Part shown: positions 6,542 through 13,245 of the stretch, piece by piece
How the letters are laid out: every line of letters begins with the position of its first letter
Numbering within the stretch: position 1 is the first letter of the stretch
NCBI GenBank assembly: GCA_035267185.1
Contig: DATFLY010000018.1
Span: 1-15,171 of the forward strand
Length of the DNA stretch: 15,171 nucleotides
Reading direction: 5' to 3'
Origin: JAUIBE01 sp035267185
GTDB taxonomy: Bacteria > Pseudomonadota > Gammaproteobacteria > Xanthomonadales > SZUA-36
Translations under genes and position numbers: made by a program
Notes under the pieces: generated by a model
What the model was told of the DNA's origin: nothing
The model's input: only the letters and a program-made list of their open reading frames with translations
The model's database searches: none

Positions 6542-7099
6542 TTGAACATACGAACTTTTGAAGGCACTAAACCGGTTCTCGGTACCGATGTATTTATCGA
6601 TCCCACAGCGCTGGTGATTGGTGATGTACACATCGGTGACCAGTGCTCTGTATGGCCCATGACAGTCATCCGCGGAGATATTCATCGCATTCGCATCGGT
6701 GAGCGCAGCAGCATCCAGGATGGCTCAGTGCTGCACGTTACACACGCTGGCCCTTACAATCCGAATGGCTATCCCCTGACCCTCGGCAGCGAAGTCACCG
6801 TGGGCCACAGCGTGACTCTGCATGGATGTAATTTAGGTAACCGCATTCTTGTTGGAATGTCGACGACCATTATGGACGGCGCTGTTGTGGAAGACGAAGT
6901 TGTGATTGGTGCCGGCAGTCTCGTCACCGAAGGCAAAACACTGAAGAGTGGATGGCTGTACATGGGGCGGCCTGCCCGCGCGGTGCGCGAACTGACTCCT
7001 GCAGAAAAGAAGTACTTCAAATACACTGCGGACCGTTATGTTCAGCTTGGTGAGCGCTACATTTGCAATCAGTCCGGTTCGTCAGTTGACGGGGTTTAA
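6542..7099 (+). CDS. yrdA: YrdA-type gamma-carbonic-anhydrase-like hexapeptide protein
   Basis: This 185-residue left-handed beta-helix protein resembles E. coli YrdA and other gamma-class carbonic anhydrase homologues. Recognisable segments are VIRGDIHRIRIGERSSIQDG, SVLHVTHAG, EVTVGHSVTLHGC and MGRPARAVREL. The three metal-binding His positions of the family correspond to H65, H89 and H94. Members form trimers with a metal at the subunit interface; some hydrate CO2, and YrdA itself has weak or no proven activity. The start is TTG at 6542: an in-frame stop lies two codons before it and GGTGA sits 7 nt upstream. The TAA overlaps the convergent SDR stop within a shared TTAA, so the two genes end back to back without a spacer. 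Confidence 0.88.
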   Translation: MNIRTFEGTKPVLGTDVFIDPTALVIGDVHIGDQCSVWPMTVIRGDIHRIRIGERSSIQDGSVLHVTHAGPYNPNGYPLTLGSEVTVGHSVTLHGCNLGNRILVGMSTTIMDGAVVEDEVVIGAGSLVTEGKTLKSGWLYMGRPARAVRELTPAEKKYFKYTADRYVQLGERYICNQSGSSVDGV

Positions 7100-8094
7100 T
7101 CCTGGGTAGGACCCGGGAAAGTGCGCGGTTTTCCTTCATAGATGACACCGTATTCCTGGTCCATCATTTTGATGATTTCATCTCTGCTCATGCTGTACTT
7201 ATGGTCCTTGTTCAGCCACAACATTTCCTCCAGGAGTTTCCACACAACAATATCTCCCTGGTACTTCACAGGAACTACCATGTAGTGGTCTTTGGGTTCA
7301 TCATTGAACAATGCATGTTCTATGGCCCGGGCAACCTCGACGGGATCGCCCGCCTCGGGACTCTGCCCCTGCTCTAATCTCTGTTTGCACCACTCAGCAT
7401 ACTGGTCCATTTCTGCCTGGAAATAGGTATAAGTGCGATCATCTGCATTGTTCAGCATTCGACGGCATCGTGACTCTCCAATCTTCGAACTATAGTTACC
7501 GGGCTCGACAGCAATCGCTCTCACCCCCAGCGGGGCCATCTCAAAATCAAGCGAATCGGTATAGGCCTCGACCGCATGCTTGGTCATTGTGTACATCCCG
7601 TATCCGACAAAACCACCGGATAGAATCCCGCTGATCGAGCTGATATTCACAATCCGCCCTTTTGACTCGATGATCATCGGTGCAAATGCCCTGGTCACCC
7701 TGAAGATTCCGTAAACATTGACGTCGAAGATGAATTCCAGGTCCTCTTCTCGGGCTTCGATCAGGGGATCAATGACGTTAATACCGGCATTATTGACCAG
7801 ACCCCATAATCCACGCCCCTCATTCCTGACCATTTCAACTGCAGCAGCGATTTGTTCTGCGCTGGTGACATCCAGGCGAACGGCCGTGACATTCTCAATC
7901 GCATTCAGAGCCTGCATATCGGCATCCTTTCGGGCACCGGCATAGACGTGATAGCCCTTGCCGGCCAAATACTCTGCTGCAGCGCGTCCAAGACCTGACG
8001 AGGCCCCGGTAATTAGAACGGCTTTTTGCTGGCTTTCTGCGACAGCGCCCGATGCAAAAAGGAGAAGGGTGATCACAAGAACTGTTCGAATCAT
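7096..8094 (-). CDS. Short-chain dehydrogenase (SDR) with signal-peptide-like N-terminus
   Basis: This 332-residue protein has a classical SDR fold: cofactor motif TGASSGLG (29-36), D75 in LDVTS, NNAG (101-104), SSISG (152-156) and catalytic Y168xxxK172 in YTMTK. Unusually, residues 1-19 (MIRTVLVITLLLFASGAVA) read as a Sec signal peptide with an AVA cleavage site or as a membrane anchor; classical SDR enzymes lack this because NAD(P) is cytoplasmic. A C-terminal extension (about 230-332) contains a hydrophobic VVWKLLEEMLWLNKD segment. The substrate is unknown; retinol/steroid or lipid-like substrates are typical of membrane-bound SDRs, which is only an analogy. An AraC regulator lies 98 bp upstream on the same strand. 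The 3' end overlaps yrdA convergently by 4 bp. The ATG at 8094 has a modest GGAAAA upstream. Confidence 0.85.
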   Translation of the reverse strand: MIRTVLVITLLLFASGAVAESQQKAVLITGASSGLGRAAAEYLAGKGYHVYAGARKDADMQALNAIENVTAVRLDVTSAEQIAAAVEMVRNEGRGLWGLVNNAGINVIDPLIEAREEDLEFIFDVNVYGIFRVTRAFAPMIIESKGRIVNISSISGILSGGFVGYGMYTMTKHAVEAYTDSLDFEMAPLGVRAIAVEPGNYSSKIGESRCRRMLNNADDRTYTYFQAEMDQYAEWCKQRLEQGQSPEAGDPVEVARAIEHALFNDEPKDHYMVVPVKYQGDIVVWKLLEEMLWLNKDHKYSMSRDEIIKMMDQEYGVIYEGKPRTFPGPTQD

Positions 8095-8192
8095 GATTGC
8101 TATTTTCCGGTGGATTGAAGCTCGAAGGACTGGTTTTGAAGAATATCAGAGATAAGAAATTCTACCGCATTCGCTCCGTATAAGATCTGTTT

Positions 8193-9209
8193 TCAGGAAG
8201 GCGTGGAGTGAGGGGCTGACTGTCTTGCTTCGCTTGGCGGAAATCCATGCCAATTACGAAATGCCCGGGTAAAGGAACTGACCTCGGAAAAACCCAGCAT
8301 GAACGACATCTCCGTGACCGAGATGTTGTCATCGGCAACAAACTTGTTTGCAAGTTCCTGCCGCACCTCGGTCACCAACGATTTGAACGAGGTTCCATGA
8401 GATCGTAGCCAGCGTCTCATGGTCCTGGGTGTCATGTTCAGTGACTCTGCAACCACAGCCTGGCTGAAATCATCGGAAGGCAAATGCCGCACTATTTCCT
8501 TTCGCACGCGTCCGGGCAGGTCAGCCTGATCGAGACGTTCAAGGTAGCGCACCACGATGTCCTCATTAAGCTGGGCAAGGCCGGGATTGGCAGAAGGCAA
8601 TACCTTGTCCAGGATTGCTGAAGGAACGGTTAACGTGTTTGCGTCTGCTCCAAAAACCACAGGGCAACCATAAAACGTATCCCATGGTTTTGTATCCGAT
8701 GGCCGATCACGTTTGAGGGTGACAAATGAAGGATAGAAATCGGGGCCCAGGTTGTAGCGAATCATCGTGGCCAGAACCGAACAGGCAAGGTCATCGCGCA
8801 CCACGAGGTTTTTAGAAGGAAGATCAACGTCGATACCGATCTGAACTTCATCATTGCGTTCCTCCATGATCAGCCTGGCACGTGCATTGAGAATTCGAAC
8901 AAACCTTTGCAGTCTTTGCAGGGCGATTCTCAGCGTGGCGCTGGCCAGCCATGCATACCCCAGTGCACCAAGGTGCGACGGATGCACAAAGCGACCTGCC
9001 TTTAGTCCAAATGCCTCATCCCCGACTTCCGCGGCAGCAAGTGCCCGAATGGCATCAACAGACTGGTAAGGAATTCGAAGCTCAGCATCGATCGGGAGCT
9101 TTAACTCGATGCCTTCATTTCGAAAAAACGGTTCAGGATCAACCCCATAAGACTCAATCACGGCCCAGAGATTCGCTGCTGATGGGGCAAATATGAAGAT
9201 ATCAGTCAA
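8193..9209 (-). CDS. AraC-family regulator with PF12625-type sensor domain
   Basis: This 338-residue regulator is of the OruR/ArgR-like AraC type. Residues about 18-205 form the arabinose-operon-like sensor domain (PF12625), with recognisable stretches FGLKAGRFVHPSHLGALGYA and a late FGADANTLTVPSAILD. The C-terminus has two helix-turn-helix units, about 250-270 (VVAESLNMTPRTMRRWLRSH) and 298-318, closing with GFSEVSSFTRAFRNWHGFPP, the AraC signature. The start is TTG at 9209 (complement CAA at 9207-9209), with GGAG 8-10 nt upstream. The SDR follows after 98 bp on the same strand, so regulation of that enzyme is the obvious guess. Relatives often respond to fatty acids, amino acids or aromatic compounds; the ligand here cannot be read from sequence. 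Confidence 0.87.
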   Translation of the reverse strand: MTDIFIFAPSAANLWAVIESYGVDPEPFFRNEGIELKLPIDAELRIPYQSVDAIRALAAAEVGDEAFGLKAGRFVHPSHLGALGYAWLASATLRIALQRLQRFVRILNARARLIMEERNDEVQIGIDVDLPSKNLVVRDDLACSVLATMIRYNLGPDFYPSFVTLKRDRPSDTKPWDTFYGCPVVFGADANTLTVPSAILDKVLPSANPGLAQLNEDIVVRYLERLDQADLPGRVRKEIVRHLPSDDFSQAVVAESLNMTPRTMRRWLRSHGTSFKSLVTEVRQELANKFVADDNISVTEMSFMLGFSEVSSFTRAFRNWHGFPPSEARQSAPHSTPS

Positions 9210-9374
9210 TCAGGTGCTCCGGGAACATCGGGTCAAAGAGACAGTGTGACGTATGGCCGCAATTGTCAACAGACCGTCCGCCAGGGACAAGCACCGCATC
9301 ACGCAACAATCTATCTTTGCAGCCTCATCATGTTTCCTTCTTTATCGCTCCGGTATCCACATTGGACTGCAACA

Positions 9375-9394
9375 GTGAAACAGGGAAGTTTCAC
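9375..9394. repeat. Perfect inverted repeat upstream of the AraC regulator
   Basis: GTGAAAC-AGGGAA-GTTTCAC is a 7-bp perfect dyad with a 6-nt spacer in the 274-bp gap between the AraC regulator and qmcA. No T-run follows on either strand, so an operator is more likely than a terminator. A 12-bp palindrome (CCCGTTAACGGG, 9434-9445) lies nearby. Confidence 0.35.
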
Positions 9395-9456
9395 GCAGGT
9401 TAAGCAGAGCAAAGCGGCTTTAAGATCGTATGTCCCGTTAACGGGCCTGCTTATGG

Positions 9457-9482
9457 ATGCCGGGGCGACCCCTTTTCGGCAT
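9457..9482 (-). terminator. Possible hairpin just after qmcA
   Basis: Immediately after the qmcA stop, minus-strand ATGCCG-AAAA-GGGG-TCG-CCCC-CGGCAT can fold into a 10-bp stem with a 4-nt bulge. It lacks a T-run, so it could slow RNA decay or act as a weak terminator for the nfeD-qmcA unit. Confidence 0.3.
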
Positions 9483-9483
9483 G

Positions 9484-10410
9484 TCAGGCGGCCGGTTTCG
9501 AATCACCCCTGGCGATATTGGTCGCGAGTGCAATCATCGAGGAAATGTCAGCCAGGTTGGCAGGTACCACGAGCGTGTTGCCTTCTCGCGCCAGATTTCC
9601 AAATTCATCAATATATTGCTGCGCCACGCGCAACTGCATTGCCTCGTTACCACCATCTGCCGTCAAAGCAGCAGCGACCTGCCGCAAGCCATCTGCAGTG
9701 GCGTTGGCCACGGCCATAATGGCTGTCGCTTCACCCTCAGCTTCATTGATTTGTAATTGCTTGGAAGCCTCTGATTCCTTGATGACCCGCTGTTTTTCAC
9801 CCTCTGCCTCGTTGATCTTTGCATCACGCACGCCTTCTGAGGTAAGAATTACTGCCCGTTTTTCACGCTCGGCCCGCATCTGCTTTTCCATAGCATTAAG
9901 AACATCTGAGGGTGGGTTTATGTTCTTGATTTCATAACGCAGCACCTTGACGCCCCAGGGATCCGAGGCTTTGTCCAGTTCATCAACCACATTGGCGTTG
10001 ATGGTGCCACGCTCCTCGAATGTCCTGTCGAGATCGATTTTGCCGATTTCACTACGCAGGGTTGTTTGCGCCAGCTGGGAAATCGCGAACATGTAGTCAC
10101 CGATCCCATAAGAAGCCCTGCCCGCGTCCAGCACCTGCATATAAAGCACACCATCCACGCCCACCTGGACGTTGTCATTGGTGATGCAAATCTGTTCGGC
10201 AATATCAACTGCCTGTTCCTTGAGCGTGTGCTTGTAAGCGGTGCGTTCAATAAACGGAATCAGGATGTGAAAACCCGCATCAAGGACCCGGCTGAATTTA
10301 CCAAGCCGCTCGATCACATAGGCGTTTTGCTGCGGAACAACAACGGCGGTCTTTGCCAGGACAAAAATAACAACGGCAGCAATCGCCAGTGCGACATATA
10401 AAGAATTCAT
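9484..10410 (-). CDS. qmcA: QmcA-like SPFH/Band 7 membrane protein
   Basis: This 308-residue stomatin-class protein has an N-terminal membrane helix (about 4-22), then the SPFH domain (about 24-185; VVVPQQNAYVIERLGKFSRV, IPFIERTAYKHTLKEQAVDI, EERGTINANVVDELDKAS) and a long coiled coil with EAEGE repeats (about 195-245: INEAEGEKQRVIKESEASKQ, then LQINEAEGEATAIM). QmcA-type proteins form large cage-like oligomers on membrane microdomains and work with membrane proteases such as FtsH. The gene overlaps nfeD by 4 bp (ATGA), the standard qmcA-nfeD pairing. AGGAG stands 5 nt before the ATG at 10410. All segments expected of the family are present, so it looks functional. Confidence 0.93.
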   Translation of the reverse strand: MNSLYVALAIAAVVIFVLAKTAVVVPQQNAYVIERLGKFSRVLDAGFHILIPFIERTAYKHTLKEQAVDIAEQICITNDNVQVGVDGVLYMQVLDAGRASYGIGDYMFAISQLAQTTLRSEIGKIDLDRTFEERGTINANVVDELDKASDPWGVKVLRYEIKNINPPSDVLNAMEKQMRAEREKRAVILTSEGVRDAKINEAEGEKQRVIKESEASKQLQINEAEGEATAIMAVANATADGLRQVAAALTADGGNEAMQLRVAQQYIDEFGNLAREGNTLVVPANLADISSMIALATNIARGDSKPAA

Positions 10411-10874
10411 ACTTGCTCCTCTGATTTATTCGTTGATGCGGCTGCATTTGCATCCACAAAAAGAGTCAGGCCTTCGCTACGAACGATGGTTGCGCGATTC
10501 CCGCTCGCCACGGCCTCTGCCCCTTCATTGACGACGGTCCAGGTCGATCCGCGAAAAGCTGTGCGGATGGATTTACCTGGTTCGAGGCCTTCGGGAAGCA
10601 AAACACTATCACCAGACAGGTCCGCACGGAATCCGGGAACGTTGCCGCGGATTTTTTCGTACAACGCCTTCCTGAAAGTGAACATCGAAATCAGTGCCAA
10701 GGCAGCAAAAAGCAGCCATTCACCCCACTCCGGCAAACCGAGCCCGAACAGGCTTAGCAAGCCTACAAGCGCTGCAGAAATCCCAAGAAATACAAGATAG
10801 AACTGCACATCCAGCGCAAACAATTCCGCGCCAAACAATACGGCTCCTAGTATCATCCATGCCCACCAGGTCAT
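10407..10874 (-). CDS. NfeD-family membrane protein (YbbJ-type)
   Basis: This 155-residue NfeD protein has two or three N-terminal helices (about 4-20, 27-46 and 53-70) and a cytoplasmic OB-fold domain (about 80-145: DSVLLPEGLEPGKSIRTAFR, GSTWTVVNE, NRATIVRSEGLTLFVDA). It corresponds to the short, single-domain class, like E. coli YbbJ, without the ClpP-like protease domain of long NfeD. It is the first gene of a two-gene operon, overlapping qmcA by 4 bp. NfeD and SPFH proteins are thought to act together in membrane-protein quality control. GGAG lies about 7 nt before the ATG at 10874. The upstream gap is divergent with the secreted EreA/ChaN-like gene. Confidence 0.9.
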   Translation of the reverse strand: MTWWAWMILGAVLFGAELFALDVQFYLVFLGISAALVGLLSLFGLGLPEWGEWLLFAALALISMFTFRKALYEKIRGNVPGFRADLSGDSVLLPEGLEPGKSIRTAFRGSTWTVVNEGAEAVASGNRATIVRSEGLTLFVDANAAASTNKSEEQV

Positions 10875-10953
10875 TTGATGCTCCAGTTCAAGAATAGTTG
10901 ATGACTATACTCTGAACGGTAAGATTGGTGAATGCCGCAAAAGGACAATCCAG

Positions 10954-12258
10954 GTGTTTCAAATTCGCACTGACTTCAACATGAAAAAAACCATCGCTGT
11001 TTCGAGCCTGATTGTATCTTTCGCAATCTCAAACCCAGCCTGGGCTGAAGATGCAGATTCCGAGGCCATGAAACAACTGAACCAGGTCACAACGACAGCA
11101 ACCGAGCATCGCTACGCAATAGAATTTGATGGTGAGGAATTCTCAGGCCCTGGTTACGAACTTTTGCTGGACAAAGGGCATCAGGCGCACTTCTTCCTGA
11201 TCGGTGAGGAGCATGGCATAGCAGAAAACCCGAAGCTGGCCGCACAATTGTTCGAGGCACTTTCCGACAACGGTTACAGCAAGCTGGTGATTGAAATTTC
11301 ACCCCCGATGGCCAACATCGTGGATGAAGCCATTCTTGATGACGGTGCTGAAGGTCTTCGTAATCTGTTCAGCCTGCAGGGCGGCGAACCTGCATTTTTT
11401 GGCATGGCCGAAGAAGCCGAAATGCTGTTGTCAGTTCGTGCAGCAGTACCATCTGATCAACATGCTTTCTGGGGTGTTGATTACGAAGTCGCGGGTGACC
11501 GATCCTTGCTTCGCATGCTTGAGGAATCCGACAAACCCGGGTCTGCACAGGATGCACTCAATGTGCTGGTAAGCGCCTCTGATGCTTCATGGCAAAAATA
11601 CAAGGAGACCGGCAGCCCCCAGTATATTTTTACTTTCTCAGGAGACCCCGCCCTGGTCCGAGCCGTCAAGGAAGCCTGGCCGGATCGCGATGAACAGAGC
11701 GACCTGATACTCGACTCTCTTGAAGAAACGCTTGAGATCAACCAAATGTGGGTTCAGGGAAATGGTTTTGGATCCAACCAGCGTCGTGCAGCACTCTTGC
11801 GGGCCAACTTCATACGTCACTGGCAAACGGCGAATCGCAATGGGTCCAGACCCAGGGTGATGGCCAAACTCGGTGGTACGCACATGATCAGGGGTCTTAA
11901 TTCAAACAGGGCTTTCGACCTGGGCTCATTGATCCCTGAAATTGCAGCATCTGAAGGTGTAAAAAGTTTTTCGGTGATGGTCGTACCCGGCAAGGGCTCA
12001 AAAACAGCTGTTCTTAATGCTTCTGAATGGTCGTACCAGCCACAGGAGCCAAAAGACAGCTACCACAAGGGTATCGAACCACTTTCAAATGCGGCACTGA
12101 AAGACAATTTTACCCTGATCGACCTCTCGCCTGTTCGTGCCAGTGTCAGCCGGGCAGCCAGGCATGCTGATCCTGCCTTGCTCAACACCGCTTTCGGATA
12201 CGATATGTTGTTGGTGATGAGTGGATCAACGCCCTCCGGAGAGTTTCAGCACGAGTAA
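10954..12258 (+). CDS. Secreted EreA/ChaN-like putative hydrolase or metal-binding protein
   Basis: This protein is 434 residues long from a GTG at 10954 (AAGGA 8 nt upstream), or 425 from the ATG at 10981, which lacks a ribosome site. A signal peptide ends at about residue 31 (AIAVSSLIVSFAIS-type core, AWA cleavage). The mature part has features of the erythromycin-esterase/ChaN/TIKI-like superfamily: FFLIGEEHGIAENP (E85, E86, H87), LVIEISPP (E114), a HAFWGVDYE block and, late, AKLGGTHMIRGLN (His about 312) followed by FDLGSLIPEIAASEG. The conserved Glu and His residues suggest a hydrolase or a metal/haem site. This is not a recognised resistance enzyme, and substrate is unknown. Export suggests periplasmic or lipid-associated action. 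The family assignment is from motif layout only; it is a monocistronic gene ended by a strong hairpin. Confidence 0.65.
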   Translation: MFQIRTDFNMKKTIAVSSLIVSFAISNPAWAEDADSEAMKQLNQVTTTATEHRYAIEFDGEEFSGPGYELLLDKGHQAHFFLIGEEHGIAENPKLAAQLFEALSDNGYSKLVIEISPPMANIVDEAILDDGAEGLRNLFSLQGGEPAFFGMAEEAEMLLSVRAAVPSDQHAFWGVDYEVAGDRSLLRMLEESDKPGSAQDALNVLVSASDASWQKYKETGSPQYIFTFSGDPALVRAVKEAWPDRDEQSDLILDSLEETLEINQMWVQGNGFGSNQRRAALLRANFIRHWQTANRNGSRPRVMAKLGGTHMIRGLNSNRAFDLGSLIPEIAASEGVKSFSVMVVPGKGSKTAVLNASEWSYQPQEPKDSYHKGIEPLSNAALKDNFTLIDLSPVRASVSRAARHADPALLNTAFGYDMLLVMSGSTPSGEFQHE

Positions 12259-12263
12259 ACTAA

Positions 12264-12283
12264 AAAGGGGCCGAAGCCCCTTT
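12264..12283. terminator. Bidirectional terminator between convergent genes
   Basis: AAAGGGGC (12264-12271), a CGAA tetraloop and GCCCCTTT (12276-12283) form a perfect 8-bp stem. The minus-strand reading continues with TTAGTTTAC and is the stronger terminator, serving the peroxiredoxin; the plus-strand reading serves the secreted protein gene. Confidence 0.87.
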
Positions 12284-12309
12284 CCAGTCTGCGTATATGT
12301 GCCTGATGC

Positions 12310-12870
12310 TCAGGCAGCTTTCAGGTGATTCAACATGGTTCCTGCGTCGCTGACCTCGAAAGGATCGGTCGGGCAGTCATCGCATTTCCCGTCTTCAGAG
12401 AAGATCGCGGTAATGACGCCGTCTTCAACAAGCATGGAGTAACGCCAGGAGCGAGCGCCAAAGCCAAGGTTATCCTTGCGAACCAGCATGCCCATTTTAT
12501 CGCTGAAAAAGCCGCTGCCATCAGGCAGAAGTTTTACATTTTCCACGTCCTGGTGTTTGCCCCACTGGAACATCGTGAAGGCATCATTCACGCTCAGGCA
12601 GTAGATATCGTCCACGCCAAGATTCTTAAACTCCTCGAATTTCTCCTCGTACCCAGGCAGGTGAGTGCTGGAACAGGTGGGCGTAAATGCGCCAGGCAAG
12701 GCGAAAACGATTACTTTTTTGCCTGAAAAGATGTCATCGGTGCTGACATCCTGCCAGCGAAACGGGTTGGGGCCTTCGACAGACTCATCGCGAACTCGGG
12801 TTTTGAAAACTGCGCTCGGCACCTTGTTGTTTACCAGGTCCTGACTGTTATTGCTACATTCCTGATTCAT
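12310..12870 (-). CDS. Prx5-type peroxiredoxin
   Basis: This 186-residue thiol peroxidase contains the peroxidatic motif PGAFTPTCSSTHLPGY with C66 as the reactive cysteine and T63 positioned for catalysis; a catalytic Arg is expected near R140/R143 (ARSWRY). The length and the FSGKKVIVFALPGAF start of the core match the Prx5/hybrid-Prx class, here without a fused glutaredoxin domain. A C-terminal CDDCPTDPFEVS segment (C163, C166) could act as a resolving site or disulfide relay. It reduces H2O2 or organic peroxides at the expense of thiols, probably glutathione/glutaredoxin. Start ATG at 12870 has AAAGGAT 8 nt upstream. A 19-bp perfect dyad lies 40 bp upstream. It is divergent from rhlE. Confidence 0.9.
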   Translation of the reverse strand: MNQECSNNSQDLVNNKVPSAVFKTRVRDESVEGPNPFRWQDVSTDDIFSGKKVIVFALPGAFTPTCSSTHLPGYEEKFEEFKNLGVDDIYCLSVNDAFTMFQWGKHQDVENVKLLPDGSGFFSDKMGMLVRKDNLGFGARSWRYSMLVEDGVITAIFSEDGKCDDCPTDPFEVSDAGTMLNHLKAA

Positions 12871-12909
12871 ATTAAATATCCTTTATTAACAATATTTTGT
12901 GTTAGTTTA

Positions 12910-12928
12910 GCTGTCACGCTCTGACAGC
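12910..12928. promoter_or_regulatory. Palindromic operator candidate upstream of the peroxiredoxin
   Basis: GCTGTCA-CGCTC-TGACAGC is a perfect 7-bp dyad with 5-nt spacer, 40 bp before the peroxiredoxin ATG. Position and symmetry fit a regulator site near the promoter. It does not match the OxyR pattern as I know it, and the regulator is unknown. Confidence 0.42.
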
Positions 12929-12953
12929 CGATGCGCGAATTCTAGTGGCAGTA

Positions 12954-12996
12954 TTGCTATTTGTAAAATTGATTAAACAAATACATTTGATAGCAA
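12954..12996. repeat. Nested inverted repeats in the peroxiredoxin/rhlE gap
   Basis: TTGCTAT (12954-12960) pairs with ATAGCAA (12990-12996), and within it TATTTGT (12958-12964) pairs with ACAAATA (12977-12983). Both pairs are perfect 7-bp complements, giving a bulged AT-rich dyad. It may be a regulator site or a structured leader; AT-richness makes part of it chance. Confidence 0.35.
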
Positions 12997-13096
12997 CTGC
13001 ATATAAAGCAAATATTAATCGCACTGAAGTTCGAAAAAAACCCTGAAATCCCACCACGAAGTTTTAGAAAGTAATTGATTTATTTACAGGAACAGA

Positions 13097-13125
13097 TTGG
13101 ATAACGCTCGCGAATCAGTTACACT
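13097..13125 (+). promoter_or_regulatory. Candidate sigma70 promoter of rhlE
   Basis: TTGGAT (13097-13102), a 17-bp spacer and TACACT (13120-13125) form a plausible but imperfect sigma70 promoter. The transcript would begin near 13132 and have a leader of about 110 nt. Confidence 0.35.
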
Positions 13126-13245
13126 CCGCGCATTCGGGCATCTCCCGGTTGATTGCCCCCACTCTCTTTTAACTTTAAATCCAGCCCGGACCGGCTCCTG
13201 CCAGCATTTGCTGACGCAGTGAGGGCTTGACTGGAGCAATACCCA

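Larger units (their letters stand above)
12871..13245. other. 375-bp divergent regulatory region between peroxiredoxin and rhlE
   Basis: No gene is seen. The region holds a 19-bp dyad next to the peroxiredoxin (12910-12928), a set of nested inverted repeats (12954-12996), a possible rhlE promoter (13097-13125), and a leader of about 110 nt before rhlE containing a GGGCA/TGCCC hairpin (13137-13159). Confidence 0.5.

Noticed and set aside
9246..9719. Plus-strand open frame of 157 codons
   Set aside because: It runs antisense through the 3' end of qmcA, has no ribosome site or recognisable domain, and is explained as a shadow.
12325..12726. Plus-strand open frame antisense to the peroxiredoxin
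   Set aside because: The peroxiredoxin motifs on the minus strand are unmistakable; this frame is a shadow.
12951..13010. OxyR-type binding site for the peroxiredoxin
   Set aside because: GATAG-like pieces occur, but the spaced ATAG/CTAT pattern of OxyR sites is not formed.
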